A stretch of 64,000 nt of DNA from JBNKFV01 sp050289485 (GTDB lineage Bacteria > Pseudomonadota > Gammaproteobacteria > Pseudomonadales > Cellvibrionaceae), in assembly GCA_050289485.1 (NCBI GenBank), contig JBNKFV010000020.1:86358-150357 (forward strand). Direction: 5' to 3'. A program made the position numbers and the translations under genes. Under the pieces are notes generated by a model. That model worked only from the letters and a program-made list of their open reading frames with translations, was not told the origin of the DNA and did not search any database. Below are positions 1-7,739 of the stretch, piece after piece. Position 1 is the first letter of the stretch, and the number at the start of each line of letters is the position of its first letter.

Positions 1-374
1 GTCTGGCCGAAGTGATAATGCTGGATCAGTTTTCACGAAATATGTACCGTGGCAATGCGGAATCTTTTCATCATGATTCGCTGGCGTTGGCGCTGGCTCA
101 AAATGCAATAGCCAGCGGATTCGACACTGAATTAAGTCCAGAGCAACGAAGCTTTTTGTATATGCCTTTTATGCATAGCGAGTCTCTGCTTATTCACGAA
201 GAGGCGGTTCGCCTGTTTACGAAGCTCGGTAGAAAATCCAATCTGGAATTCGAACTAAAACACAAAGCAATCATTGAAAGGTTTGGTCGCTATCCGCATA
301 GAAATCAGATTCTTGGGCGTATTTCAACACCAGAAGAAAGCCAATTCTTGCTGCAGCCCGGATCTGGATTCTAA
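1..374 (+). CDS. DUF924 family protein, C-terminal part
   Basis: Partial gene that enters from the left edge. The reading frame is open from base 3 and runs to the stop at 372-374. The visible 120-odd residues carry the DUF924 hallmarks in order: LDQFSRN near the edge, FLYMPFMHSE around residue 55, then RFGRYPHRN and LGR.ST near the end, finishing PGSGF. The family is about 180-200 residues, so roughly the first third is missing. An in-frame GTG at 12 and ATG at 18 fall inside the conserved block and are not the true start. The molecular function of the family is not established; it is a soluble helical protein. Assignment rests on motif recognition. Confidence 0.85.
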   Translation, partial: LAEVIMLDQFSRNMYRGNAESFHHDSLALALAQNAIASGFDTELSPEQRSFLYMPFMHSESLLIHEEAVRLFTKLGRKSNLEFELKHKAIIERFGRYPHRNQILGRISTPEESQFLLQPGSGF

Positions 375-728
375 AAACACAGGATTAGTGACGAAATGGT
401 ACAAACACGATCAGTGACAGCAGGTTTTCCACCCTGCGCCTGAATGGTGCAAGAATCGTAGGGGGCTTCCTCGGCAGCGGGGGCAGACAAGTTGAAACCG
501 CGTCGAAGGAAATAAATACGCAGCATTTGCTCTGTGGATTGTGGAAAAACTGTCCAAACAGCATAAAATTGAAAAAAAGCGCATATATCACCATTATTCC
601 TTTATATTCTTCTTTATATTCTTTAAGGAATACCCAAAAATCCATGTCACCAAGTACGTGAGCAGTACATTTGCTACGCGAAATTAGACTGGGAACTACA
701 ATTTTTACATTTACTTGAGGTGATATAT
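375..728. other. AT-rich intergenic region upstream of XRE gene
   Basis: I see no convincing gene here. A reverse-strand open frame across 385-645 has no recognisable domain and I regard it as spurious. The right half is strongly AT-rich compared with the surrounding genes, as is the following regulator gene. It contains a 10-base direct repeat (601-610 and 613-622) listed separately. Confidence 0.4.
601..622. promoter_or_regulatory. Tandem 10-bp direct repeat upstream of XRE gene
   Basis: TTTATATTCT occurs twice, at 601-610 and 613-622, with a 12-bp period and about 107 bases before the XRE start. A tandem site close to one helical turn apart could be an operator for the XRE protein itself. 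That role is inferred; only the repeat is seen. Confidence 0.3.
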
Positions 729-1451
729 ATGGATTCTTTAGGAGACCGATTACGCAAGGTCAGAGTAGAACTTGGATTGACTCAACCTCAGCTCGCGGAG
801 AAGTCTGGAATTGAACAATCTTATTTATCCAAGCTGGAGAATAATAAATCCACGCCTTCTCCAGAGGCTCTCGATTCGTTATTGTCAGGACTGTCTATTT
901 CTTTGGAAAACTTCATTTCAGGTATAAATACCGCTTCTTTGAAAAGAGATTTGAGTCACATCCCTAAAATTAATGAATACCTTAAGATGAAGGAAGATGT
1001 GAAGCTTGGTAAAGCAAAAATATATTGGCTCTTGCTTTCAATCATGTTTGCATTGGGAATAACCCTGGCTTTTTCTGGCTATTTTTCCCTAATCTTTAAT
1101 AACTCAATCTATTCCTATAAATCATCTGGGGTTATTAAAGATGGGGAACCTTCGAATATTTTTACAAATTATTACCGTCTTCTAGCGGCACAAGCATTAG
1201 CGAAAAAGATTTCTTACGAAGAGCAGTATATTAGATCGAGTGAAATACAGAGTCGAATTGACGAAATGTATATAACGACTAACAGTTATCGTGGAGCAGC
1301 TTTTAATCAGCAGGTAGATGGCGGATATCGCCATTTTACTTTTGCTGGAGAAAGGGAGAAATTACGAACAGAAAATAAAGTTATCATAGCGTTAGGAATA
1401 TTTATGGTTGCTTTTTCTGTTACCAGTATTGTCAGATTCAGGATTTGGTAA
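729..1451 (+). CDS. XRE-family regulator with C-terminal membrane segments
   Basis: Residues 5-62 form a Cro/C1-type helix-turn-helix (GLTQPQLAEKSGIEQSYLSKLE, read in two parts around residues 16-37), a DNA-binding domain. A hydrophobic stretch near residues 97-122 and another near 218-238 flank a hydrophilic loop of about 95 residues, so this is probably a membrane-tethered regulator with an extracytoplasmic loop. The ATG at 729 is chosen because a GAGGTGA ribosome site ends about five bases before it; a GTG at 720 would lie on top of that site. The gene is AT-rich relative to its neighbours and sits next to a transposase remnant, which hints at acquisition. No target gene is evident beyond possible autoregulation. 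Confidence 0.8.
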   Translation: MDSLGDRLRKVRVELGLTQPQLAEKSGIEQSYLSKLENNKSTPSPEALDSLLSGLSISLENFISGINTASLKRDLSHIPKINEYLKMKEDVKLGKAKIYWLLLSIMFALGITLAFSGYFSLIFNNSIYSYKSSGVIKDGEPSNIFTNYYRLLAAQALAKKISYEEQYIRSSEIQSRIDEMYITTNSYRGAAFNQQVDGGYRHFTFAGEREKLRTENKVIIALGIFMVAFSVTSIVRFRIW

Positions 1452-1463
1452 CGATAATAATGA

Positions 1464-1565
1464 TTGAGTAAACAGGCATTGCTCACTGCCGGCTTCGAAA
1501 AATTTTGTAAAAAGGCCGGCAAGGAACAGTTGCTGGACGATATGGAAAGGATCTTTCCCAGGTAA
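1464..1565 (+). pseudogene. IS5-family transposase N-terminal remnant
   Basis: A 33-codon frame starting TTG at 1464 reads SKQALLTAGFEKFCKK followed by KEQLLDDMERIFP and then stops at 1563. This resembles the start of IS5-type transposases, where a short Q..AGFE...K..R...FLDEM..I.PW block is typical. The frame ends where the family would continue with W..L, and nothing downstream resumes it, so only the 5' tip remains. No terminal inverted repeats were found. Confidence 0.55.
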
Positions 1566-1610
1566 GAGCTCTGCGCAACCGTTAACGATACGAGCTTTCG
1601 TAGACAGGCC

Positions 1611-1727
1611 TTAATTGTTTTTCGGGCGAGCCGGTAAGAGCCTTCGGTAAACCGAGGTGAGCATCCACGGCACGTTTGGCAGAACTATAAAAATCCGCGC
1701 CAGGTGGAAGGCAGTGATTAAAGGCGC
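1611..1727 (-). pseudogene. 3'-end fragment of an AbrB-type transporter gene
   Basis: Read on the minus strand this segment encodes PLITAFHLARIFIVLPNVPW and then ML..V.RRLLP, ending in a TAA at 1611-1613. It matches the last 35 or so residues of the intact AbrB-type gene at 3361-4458, in the same orientation and nearly the same stop position. By hand count about 7 of 62 bases differ over the best-conserved part. Nothing upstream belongs to the family: the stop of the binding-protein gene follows within about 12 bases. It is therefore a detached 3' end, not a gene. Confidence 0.75.
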
Positions 1728-1738
1728 AGGTATACAGG

Positions 1739-2788
1739 CTATTGGGTTGTCAGCGCACCCGGTGTGGGCTTACGGCGTTGGGGCTGGCCGGTTCGCTCCT
1801 GCCATCCATTCAAGTACCGTTTTGCCCATTCTTCCTGCGCCTCGAAGCCTTCATGAAGAAACGTCACGAACATGCCTTCCTCTTTCAGGTTTTTCAGGGT
1901 TTTGTCCAGCATTTGCTTGATGGCTTGCCCGTGGGCGTTTTTGGCGACCAGATAGCATACGTCGTACTCTTCAAACAGGGCGCTGTGAATACGTGCATCC
2001 AGGTTATCTCTGGCAATGAGTGGTGCGATTGCCATAATCGGATAAATGATGGCGTCTATGCGGCCGCTAAGTAGCCGGTGCAGGCTACTACTGATGCTAC
2101 TGCCTGGATAGGTAGGAATATCAACGAGATTTATCTGAAATCGCTCCATTTCGATATGGTAAGGGAAGGCTGCCCGGATAAGCTGCAACCTTTCTGCTTC
2201 GCTAACAGGGCGTGCGAGTTGCGCTTCTATGGCCTCTATAAAGGCATCTTGTGTGTCATAAGCACTGGTGACTTGTGCGAGCAGTTTGCGTTCGTTTGAC
2301 GATATGCCTGCCAGGCTGGCCATAGTTGAAGGGAATAATTGATAGGGGGTTCGCTCCAGCATGTCGCGGGTAATCGGCGCATCTGCAGGGCTGAAAATAA
2401 CAAAGTACACCAAGTCAACCGTTTCCGCGCCGAACATCAAGTATTCTTCGATCTCTGGGCTGGGCACACAGAGTGCGGGCATATGAAAATCACTGACGCC
2501 CCGACTGACTTCGCGTAAAGAGCGGGAAAAGGGTCTGATTTGTGTGGAGATATCGACTTCAGGCAGTTCGTTATCGATGGCGGCAATAATGTCGAGGTAG
2601 TATGGTTCGATCTTTACTTCCTGTTCCGGACTGGTCAGCAGAGGCACATTGCCAATCAGGGTTTGCTGCGCCTGGGTTTCGCTCGGTAAGCACCAGAGCA
2701 GCATACAGGCGAGTAGCCCGCAAGTACTTATATGGCAGTGATGATGCATTTGCTTGGTACTAGTGAAGGTTGCTGCTTGTGATGCCAT
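1739..2788 (-). CDS. Periplasmic solute-binding protein (family 3-like)
   Basis: A 349-residue exported protein. The N-terminal hydrophobic segment with a SETQAQQ end looks like a signal peptide cleaved near residue 41. The mature part has the rhythm of a type II periplasmic binding protein (an early I...I..EL segment, a central D.Y repeat region and a late LDKTLKNLKEEG helix), as in amino-acid-binding or BvgS-type sensor domains. No transporter permease or ATPase is nearby, so the ligand is unknown. An internal ATG at 2749 (MHHHCHIST) would give a more compact signal peptide; the ATG at 2788 has an AGGG four bases upstream. It probably lies at the end of the minus-strand operon or is separately expressed. 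Confidence 0.6.
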   Translation of the reverse strand: MASQAATFTSTKQMHHHCHISTCGLLACMLLWCLPSETQAQQTLIGNVPLLTSPEQEVKIEPYYLDIIAAIDNELPEVDISTQIRPFSRSLREVSRGVSDFHMPALCVPSPEIEEYLMFGAETVDLVYFVIFSPADAPITRDMLERTPYQLFPSTMASLAGISSNERKLLAQVTSAYDTQDAFIEAIEAQLARPVSEAERLQLIRAAFPYHIEMERFQINLVDIPTYPGSSISSSLHRLLSGRIDAIIYPIMAIAPLIARDNLDARIHSALFEEYDVCYLVAKNAHGQAIKQMLDKTLKNLKEEGMFVTFLHEGFEAQEEWAKRYLNGWQERTGQPQRRKPTPGALTTQ

Positions 2789-2863
2789 AAGCCCTGTATC
2801 CGTTACTTCTCGTACAGTATTGCTTCGTTTTGGGCAGCGTCAAGGACAGACCCCATTTACGGG

Positions 2864-3265
2864 TTAGGGAGTTACCTGTTGATATTCGCCTTCTAAGGTC
2901 ACAGGAAAACGTTTTCGGGCCGGTTGCCCCAAAGTGTTTTGCAGGGGGAGCCAGGCGAGGTTACTTACCAGAGTTTCTGCAATCTGAGTTAGTGTTGCGG
3001 CCGTTTGCTGAACATGATCTTGGGTGATAACGGGGTGTTGGGCGAGGTTGTTGAAGCATTGGGTAGCTTCTACGGCGGCATGCTCCCATTCGTCGTGGTA
3101 AGCACTGATCAGCCCGCCAGACAATATATCCCACAACGCCGTATGCTGGCGTAGTATTACTTTGCTCATATCAAGCTGTGCCTGCCACAAAGGGAGCATT
3201 GCCGTGGGCAGAAAAGCATTGGACGAAAAATAAAATGTGTTTTGCATCATTAAGCGCCGTTTCAT
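2864..3265 (-). CDS. Small helical protein, possibly phasin-like
   Basis: A 133-residue protein I do not firmly recognise. It lacks a signal peptide and transmembrane segments. The centre is a run of amphipathic helices rich in A, Q, L and H (from about residue 25 to 110), the layout of phasin-type granule-coating proteins. The neighbouring beta-oxidation genes make a polyhydroxyalkanoate link plausible, but this is inference only. Codons 6 and 7 are also ATG, so the start may be a few residues later. Confidence 0.4.
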   Translation of the reverse strand: MKRRLMMQNTFYFSSNAFLPTAMLPLWQAQLDMSKVILRQHTALWDILSGGLISAYHDEWEHAAVEATQCFNNLAQHPVITQDHVQQTAATLTQIAETLVSNLAWLPLQNTLGQPARKRFPVTLEGEYQQVTP

Positions 3266-3360
3266 AACCCGATAATGATAATAATCTATAGCATGGTCAA
3301 ATACAGATCAAAGTCTATTATCGGCCAGTTACAATGCTGTTAAAGCCATATAGAAAGGCT

Positions 3361-4458
3361 TTAGTTGTCTTTGGATAGTGGCAGTAAGTGCCGTCGGCAA
3401 ACCAAGGCGAGCATCCACGGCACGTTTGGCAGAATGATAAAAATTCGCGCCAAGTGGAAGGCGGTAATCAGTGCGACGTCTTCTTGCAGAAATTGCGCGG
3501 TGAGCGCCATTTCAGTGACACTGCCGGGGGCTGCACCGAGAACTAACGCAGGCCAGTGTAGTCCGCTTAAGGGCGCCAGGCAGATTGCCACGATGGCCGC
3601 ACCACCTATCAGCAGCGCTGCGGTGATGCAGATACCGGAAATCAGGCGGCCTGCGCGTTGAAAAAGGTCGCGATTGAAGGTGGAGCCCAGCCAGGTGCCA
3701 AGGAGTATCTGGGCCATTGCCACCACTGCATGGGGGTAGGGCGACAGGGGAACCAGATCGGTGGCTGAGGCAGCGGCGGAAAAGGCCAGTGCCCCGAGAA
3801 AAAACGGGCTGTTGATTTTCAGGCGATAAAAGAGCGCGCAGGTGGCCGCTGCGCCCAGGCTGATGCAAAGAAGGCCGAGGTGATTGATGTCGGCGCTGAC
3901 CCGTTTGCCCTGGTTCGTGGCGACTGCAGACAAGTCTTCGGAAAAGTAATACAGCAGCATTGGAATCAGCACGACAATTGCCGAGATCCGCAGTGTTTGC
4001 GCGAAAATCACCGGTCCGGAATCGCCACCATAGCGCTTGGCTAACGCACCCATCTCTACGGGGCCGCCGGGCAGGCAGGAGAGAAAAGCCGTGACCGGAT
4101 CGGCGCCGGTCATGCGTTGCAGCAGTCGCGACAACATAAAGCCGAACAGAATAGTGGTCAGGGCTACGCCGACAATGGCTACGCCATGATTCAATATGGC
4201 ATTGAGGGAGTCGGCGCTGACATACAGCCCTACTTGCACAGCCACGACCATTTGTCCCACAGGCCGGGTACGAACCGGCACTTCCACGGGTCGCAGTAGC
4301 ATATTGACTGCGGCGGTGCTGAGTAGGGGGCCGATCATCCAAGGCAGCGGCAGTTTCATGAAGACAGCTGCATAGCCTGCCGCCAGCGCGAGCAGGTAGC
4401 ACCCCGCTAATGGTATGAAACGTTGCACTCGCCCATTCATGGCGGTGCCTTTAATCAA
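3361..4458 (-). CDS. AbrB-family membrane protein
   Basis: A 365-residue integral membrane protein of about ten hydrophobic segments with the internal duplication typical of AbrB/AimA-type proteins: AGYAAVFMKLPLPWMIGPLL early and PGSVTEMALTAQFLQEDVAL late, with a matching LPGGPVEMGALAKRYGGD at mid-length. Members are associated with regulation of ammonia-monooxygenase genes by annotation and with glutamine or small-molecule transport in some species; the substrate here is unknown. The start overlaps the end of the thiolase gene by 8 bases; an ATG at 4440 (MNGRVQRF) after an AAAGGC site is an equally good start. It is the fifth gene of the operon and may move the acid substrate or product. A second copy of its 3' end lies at 1611-1727. 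Confidence 0.85.
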   Translation of the reverse strand: MIKGTAMNGRVQRFIPLAGCYLLALAAGYAAVFMKLPLPWMIGPLLSTAAVNMLLRPVEVPVRTRPVGQMVVAVQVGLYVSADSLNAILNHGVAIVGVALTTILFGFMLSRLLQRMTGADPVTAFLSCLPGGPVEMGALAKRYGGDSGPVIFAQTLRISAIVVLIPMLLYYFSEDLSAVATNQGKRVSADINHLGLLCISLGAAATCALFYRLKINSPFFLGALAFSAAASATDLVPLSPYPHAVVAMAQILLGTWLGSTFNRDLFQRAGRLISGICITAALLIGGAAIVAICLAPLSGLHWPALVLGAAPGSVTEMALTAQFLQEDVALITAFHLARIFIILPNVPWMLALVCRRHLLPLSKDN

Positions 4459-5659
4459 GGCGCTCGATAATCAGTGCCACGCCCTGACCCACACCCACAC
4501 ACATCGTGCACAGTGCATAGCGACCGTCGATGACTTCCAACTGATTCAACGCAGTAGTCACCAAGCGCGCACCCGAGGCACCCAGTGGGTGGCCGAGGGC
4601 AATGGCGCCACCATTAGGATTGAGGCGTGGATCATCTTCTGCCACACCGAGGCGTCGGCACACGGCGATGGCCTGTGACGCAAAGGCTTCATTGAGTTCG
4701 ATAACGTCCATCTGTGCCAGATTCAGACCACTGATGCGCATCACCTTTTCTACTGCCGGTACTGGCCCCATGCCCATTACTCGCGGTGCGACACCGGCAC
4801 TGGTCATGGCGACAATACGTGCCCGGGGGGTAAGGCCGTAGCGCCCGGCAGCTTCCGGGCTTGCCAGCAGCAGTGCACAGGCACCGTCATTGATACCCGA
4901 TGAATTACCGGCAGTCACCGTACCGCCTTCTCTGACCACACTGCGCAGTTTTGCCAGGACCTCGAGTGAGGTATCAGGGCGCGGGTGTTCATCGACAGAG
5001 ATAACCTGTTGTGGGCCGCGTTTCGGTGTCAGGGTTACTGGCACTATTTCGCGCTGAAAAAAGCCTGAGTCCTGCGCTTGTTGCCAGCGTTGTTGGCTGC
5101 GCAGAGCAAGACTGTCCTGATCCTGGCGTGATATGCCTTCTTCGTCAGCAACATTCTCAGCGGTGAGGGTGAGCGCATCCACCCCATACATTGATTCCAT
5201 CTTAGGGTTCACCAGACGCCAGCCGATGGTGGTGTCTTGCAGTTGCTGGGTGCGGTCGAAAGCAGTGTTGGCTTTCGCCAGCACATAGGGCGAGCGACTC
5301 ATACTTTCCACGCCGCCAGCAATCATAAGTTGCGCCTCGCCGCAACGCAGGGCGCGAGCAGCGTTGCCCACCGCGTCGAGACCAGAGCCGCACAGGCGGT
5401 TAACGGTGGTACCGGGCACGGTGTCTGGCAAGCCAGCCAGCAATGCCGCCATACGGGCCACATTGCGGTTATCTTCGCCGGCCTGGTTGGCGCAACCGTA
5501 GATAACATCATCAATCTGGTGGTAGTCGAGATCGGGGTGGCGCGCCATCAGGGCCTGAATGGGCAGAGCGGCTAAATCGTCAGCGCGAATAGACGCGAGG
5601 GCGCCGCCAAAGCGACCAAAAGGAGTGCGAATGGCATCGCAAATCAAGGCTTCAGACAT
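4451..5659 (-). CDS. Acetyl-CoA acetyltransferase / 3-oxoacyl-CoA thiolase
   Basis: A 402-residue thiolase. It cleaves a 3-ketoacyl-CoA to acetyl-CoA plus a shortened acyl-CoA in the cytoplasm. Catalytic elements are complete: nucleophilic C90 in NRLCGSG, NEAFASQ near residue 328, H357 in GHPLGASG and C387 in CTMCVGVGQG. Sequence style is close to 3-oxoadipyl-CoA thiolases (PcaF-like), which would suit aromatic or dicarboxylic acid degradation, but plain beta-oxidation cannot be excluded. It follows the FadB-type gene by 4 bases and overlaps the AbrB-type gene, so it is translated as part of one operon. Confidence 0.93.
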   Translation of the reverse strand: MSEALICDAIRTPFGRFGGALASIRADDLAALPIQALMARHPDLDYHQIDDVIYGCANQAGEDNRNVARMAALLAGLPDTVPGTTVNRLCGSGLDAVGNAARALRCGEAQLMIAGGVESMSRSPYVLAKANTAFDRTQQLQDTTIGWRLVNPKMESMYGVDALTLTAENVADEEGISRQDQDSLALRSQQRWQQAQDSGFFQREIVPVTLTPKRGPQQVISVDEHPRPDTSLEVLAKLRSVVREGGTVTAGNSSGINDGACALLLASPEAAGRYGLTPRARIVAMTSAGVAPRVMGMGPVPAVEKVMRISGLNLAQMDVIELNEAFASQAIAVCRRLGVAEDDPRLNPNGGAIALGHPLGASGARLVTTALNQLEVIDGRYALCTMCVGVGQGVALIIERLD

Positions 5660-5663
5660 GATT

Positions 5664-7739
5664 TCACTCGTTTACTGGGTTAAAGGTTAATTGTGTCGGG
5701 TCACCACTCTGGTGTCCCTTACCACTGGCTTGTGCCAACTGGTCTAGCGCTTGCTGCAAGGCTTCACTGCCCATTTGCCGGGCGATAAATACAGGGCCGC
5801 CACGCCAGCGAGGAAAACCGTAGCCGTGCACCAGTGCGATATCGATATCTTCCGGTCGTTGACAGACCCCTTCGCTGAGCAGCAGCAAGGCTTCGTTGAT
5901 CAGCGCCATCAGCGCTCTTTTCTGAATGGTTTCGGCGCTAAATGACTGTGGTTCGATGCCATGTTCTGTTCGGTAATCATCAATCAATCGGGCGACCTCG
6001 GGGTCGGCTTTGGGGCGTTGGTCATCACCATAGTGGTAATAGCCCGCGCCGGTTTTACGGCCAAACCGCTGCGCTTCGCACAACCGGTCTGGTATGCCTA
6101 CATAGCGGCGCAGATGGCGACTGTCGGCATTTTGCTGGCGCATGCGCCAGGCGATGTCGAGACCTGACAAATCAGCTACTTTGAACGGGCCCATGGCGAA
6201 GCCGTAAGCTTCGATGGCGGCATCAATCTGCTCCGGACTGGCGCCTTCTTCTAGCATAAATTCGCACTGGCGGCGATAGGCCGCATAGAGGCGGTTGCCG
6301 ACAAAGCCCCAGGCATTGGCCACCACTATGGCCTGTTTGCGCAGGCGTCGGGCCAGTTTCAGCGCGGCACTTAAGGCGTGTTCACGGGTGGCTTGGGTGC
6401 GTACCACCTCTAGTAGTGCCATGCGGTGGGCTGGGCTGAAAAAGTGTAGCCCCAGTACTCGCTGAGGGTTGTTTACCCCTTCGGCTATCTGCTCGATATC
6501 CAGGTAGGAGGTATTGGTGGCCAACAGGGTGTTGTCGCTAACCCGCTTGGCCAAGTCGTTAAACAAGGCACGCTTGGCCGCCAGATCTTCGATAATGGCC
6601 TCGATGACCAGGTCGGTTCCTGAGACGGCGTCTAGACTCTCGTCGGAGTGGAGGCGTGTCAGCATCTCGTCTTTTTCGTTGGCGCTAAGGCGCTGGCGCT
6701 CGACACTGCTTTCCAGTTCACTGTGAATCCAGGCTTTCCCTGCGGCGAGGGCAGTGGGATTCATTTCTACCATGGTTACCTGACAACCGCCTTGCAGCAG
6801 GCACAGGGCGATGGCACGGCCCATGGTGCCTGCGCCAATCACGGCTACCTGCTTTGGTGCATCGACCTGTAGCGGTTTGCTAGGGGTAAACGGTTGGGCG
6901 CGTTCGGCAAAAAACAGATAGCGCAGTGCCTGCGCGGCTTCACTGCCACGCAGTGCCAGAAATTGTGATCGCTCTGCTGCTATGGCTGTGTCGAAATCCA
7001 TGGTGGCGGCGTGAAGCACCACCTCCGCGGCTACGGCGGCGGCTGGCAAACCGCGCGAACGGCCCAGCAGTTTTTGTGCTTGTGCCTTGAGTGCGGAGAG
7101 GTCTGCCGGTGCCACGGTGCGCTGCCGCAACGGTTGTTTTCCGTCGGCATACGCGCGAGCAAAAGCCAGCACGTCAGCGTGGCGGCTAGTGCCGTCGTTA
7201 TCCAACAGTTGGTCTACCAGACCCAATTCCAGGGCGTTGGCGGCGCTGATCGGCCGACCGGATACAATCATGTCGAGGGCCTTGGCCAACCCCACTGCTC
7301 GGGGCAGGCGCTGGGTGCCGCCAGCGCCGGGGATCACTCCCACGGTCACTTCTGGCAAGCCGAGACTGGCGCTGGGGGTGGCCAGGCGTACATCGCAGGC
7401 CAACGCCAACTCCAGTCCTCCGCCCAGGGTATGGCCACTGATGACCGCAATCACCGGTACGGGGCAAGCTTCCAGCGCAGCGGTGACCTGAGGTAAGGTC
7501 GGTTCGGTGGGCTCTTTTTCCAGCTCGCGCAAATCTGCCCCCGCCATCAAATGTTCACCGTGCCCTTGGAGTACCACTGCGCGGGTGCGGGTGGCATCGA
7601 CCTTACTCAAGGCGGCGAGTATGCCGCGTCTAATAGCATCGGTGCTGGCGTTGACCGGCGGGTTGTCGAGAGTGATAAAGGCAACGTCGCCGTCCTGTTG
7701 CCAATGCACCTCACCGCCTGGGTTACGGTCTGCGGCCAT
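5664..7739 (-). CDS. Bifunctional enoyl-CoA hydratase / 3-hydroxyacyl-CoA dehydrogenase
   Basis: A 691-residue FadB/FadJ-type fusion that hydrates 2-enoyl-CoA and oxidises the 3-hydroxyacyl-CoA with NAD. Residues 10-190 are a crotonase domain with both catalytic glutamates present (E110 in GGGLELAL, E130 in LPEVTVG). The Rossmann motif GAGTMG is at 302-307, and HFFSPAHRM near residue 430 carries the dehydrogenase histidine. Two C-terminal dehydrogenase helical domains follow. Its start codon shares one base with the stop of the upstream ligase gene (TAATG), so the two are translationally coupled. With the thiolase downstream it completes a beta-oxidation turn. Confidence 0.93.
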   Translation of the reverse strand: MAADRNPGGEVHWQQDGDVAFITLDNPPVNASTDAIRRGILAALSKVDATRTRAVVLQGHGEHLMAGADLRELEKEPTEPTLPQVTAALEACPVPVIAVISGHTLGGGLELALACDVRLATPSASLGLPEVTVGVIPGAGGTQRLPRAVGLAKALDMIVSGRPISAANALELGLVDQLLDNDGTSRHADVLAFARAYADGKQPLRQRTVAPADLSALKAQAQKLLGRSRGLPAAAVAAEVVLHAATMDFDTAIAAERSQFLALRGSEAAQALRYLFFAERAQPFTPSKPLQVDAPKQVAVIGAGTMGRAIALCLLQGGCQVTMVEMNPTALAAGKAWIHSELESSVERQRLSANEKDEMLTRLHSDESLDAVSGTDLVIEAIIEDLAAKRALFNDLAKRVSDNTLLATNTSYLDIEQIAEGVNNPQRVLGLHFFSPAHRMALLEVVRTQATREHALSAALKLARRLRKQAIVVANAWGFVGNRLYAAYRRQCEFMLEEGASPEQIDAAIEAYGFAMGPFKVADLSGLDIAWRMRQQNADSRHLRRYVGIPDRLCEAQRFGRKTGAGYYHYGDDQRPKADPEVARLIDDYRTEHGIEPQSFSAETIQKRALMALINEALLLLSEGVCQRPEDIDIALVHGYGFPRWRGGPVFIARQMGSEALQQALDQLAQASGKGHQSGDPTQLTFNPVNE

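Noticed and set aside
385..645. Minus-strand open frame of 86 codons
   Set aside because: No recognisable domain, no ribosome site, and the upstream half is AT-rich low-complexity sequence; treated as intergenic.
2836..2865. String GTCAAGGACAGACCCCATTT as possible mobile-element end
   Set aside because: Looks like a motif seen near some repeat elements, but no partner repeat or inverted end was found in the window.
3512..4402. Long 296-codon minus-strand frame inside the AbrB-type gene
   Set aside because: Arg/Pro/Ser-rich shadow in another frame of a clear membrane protein gene.
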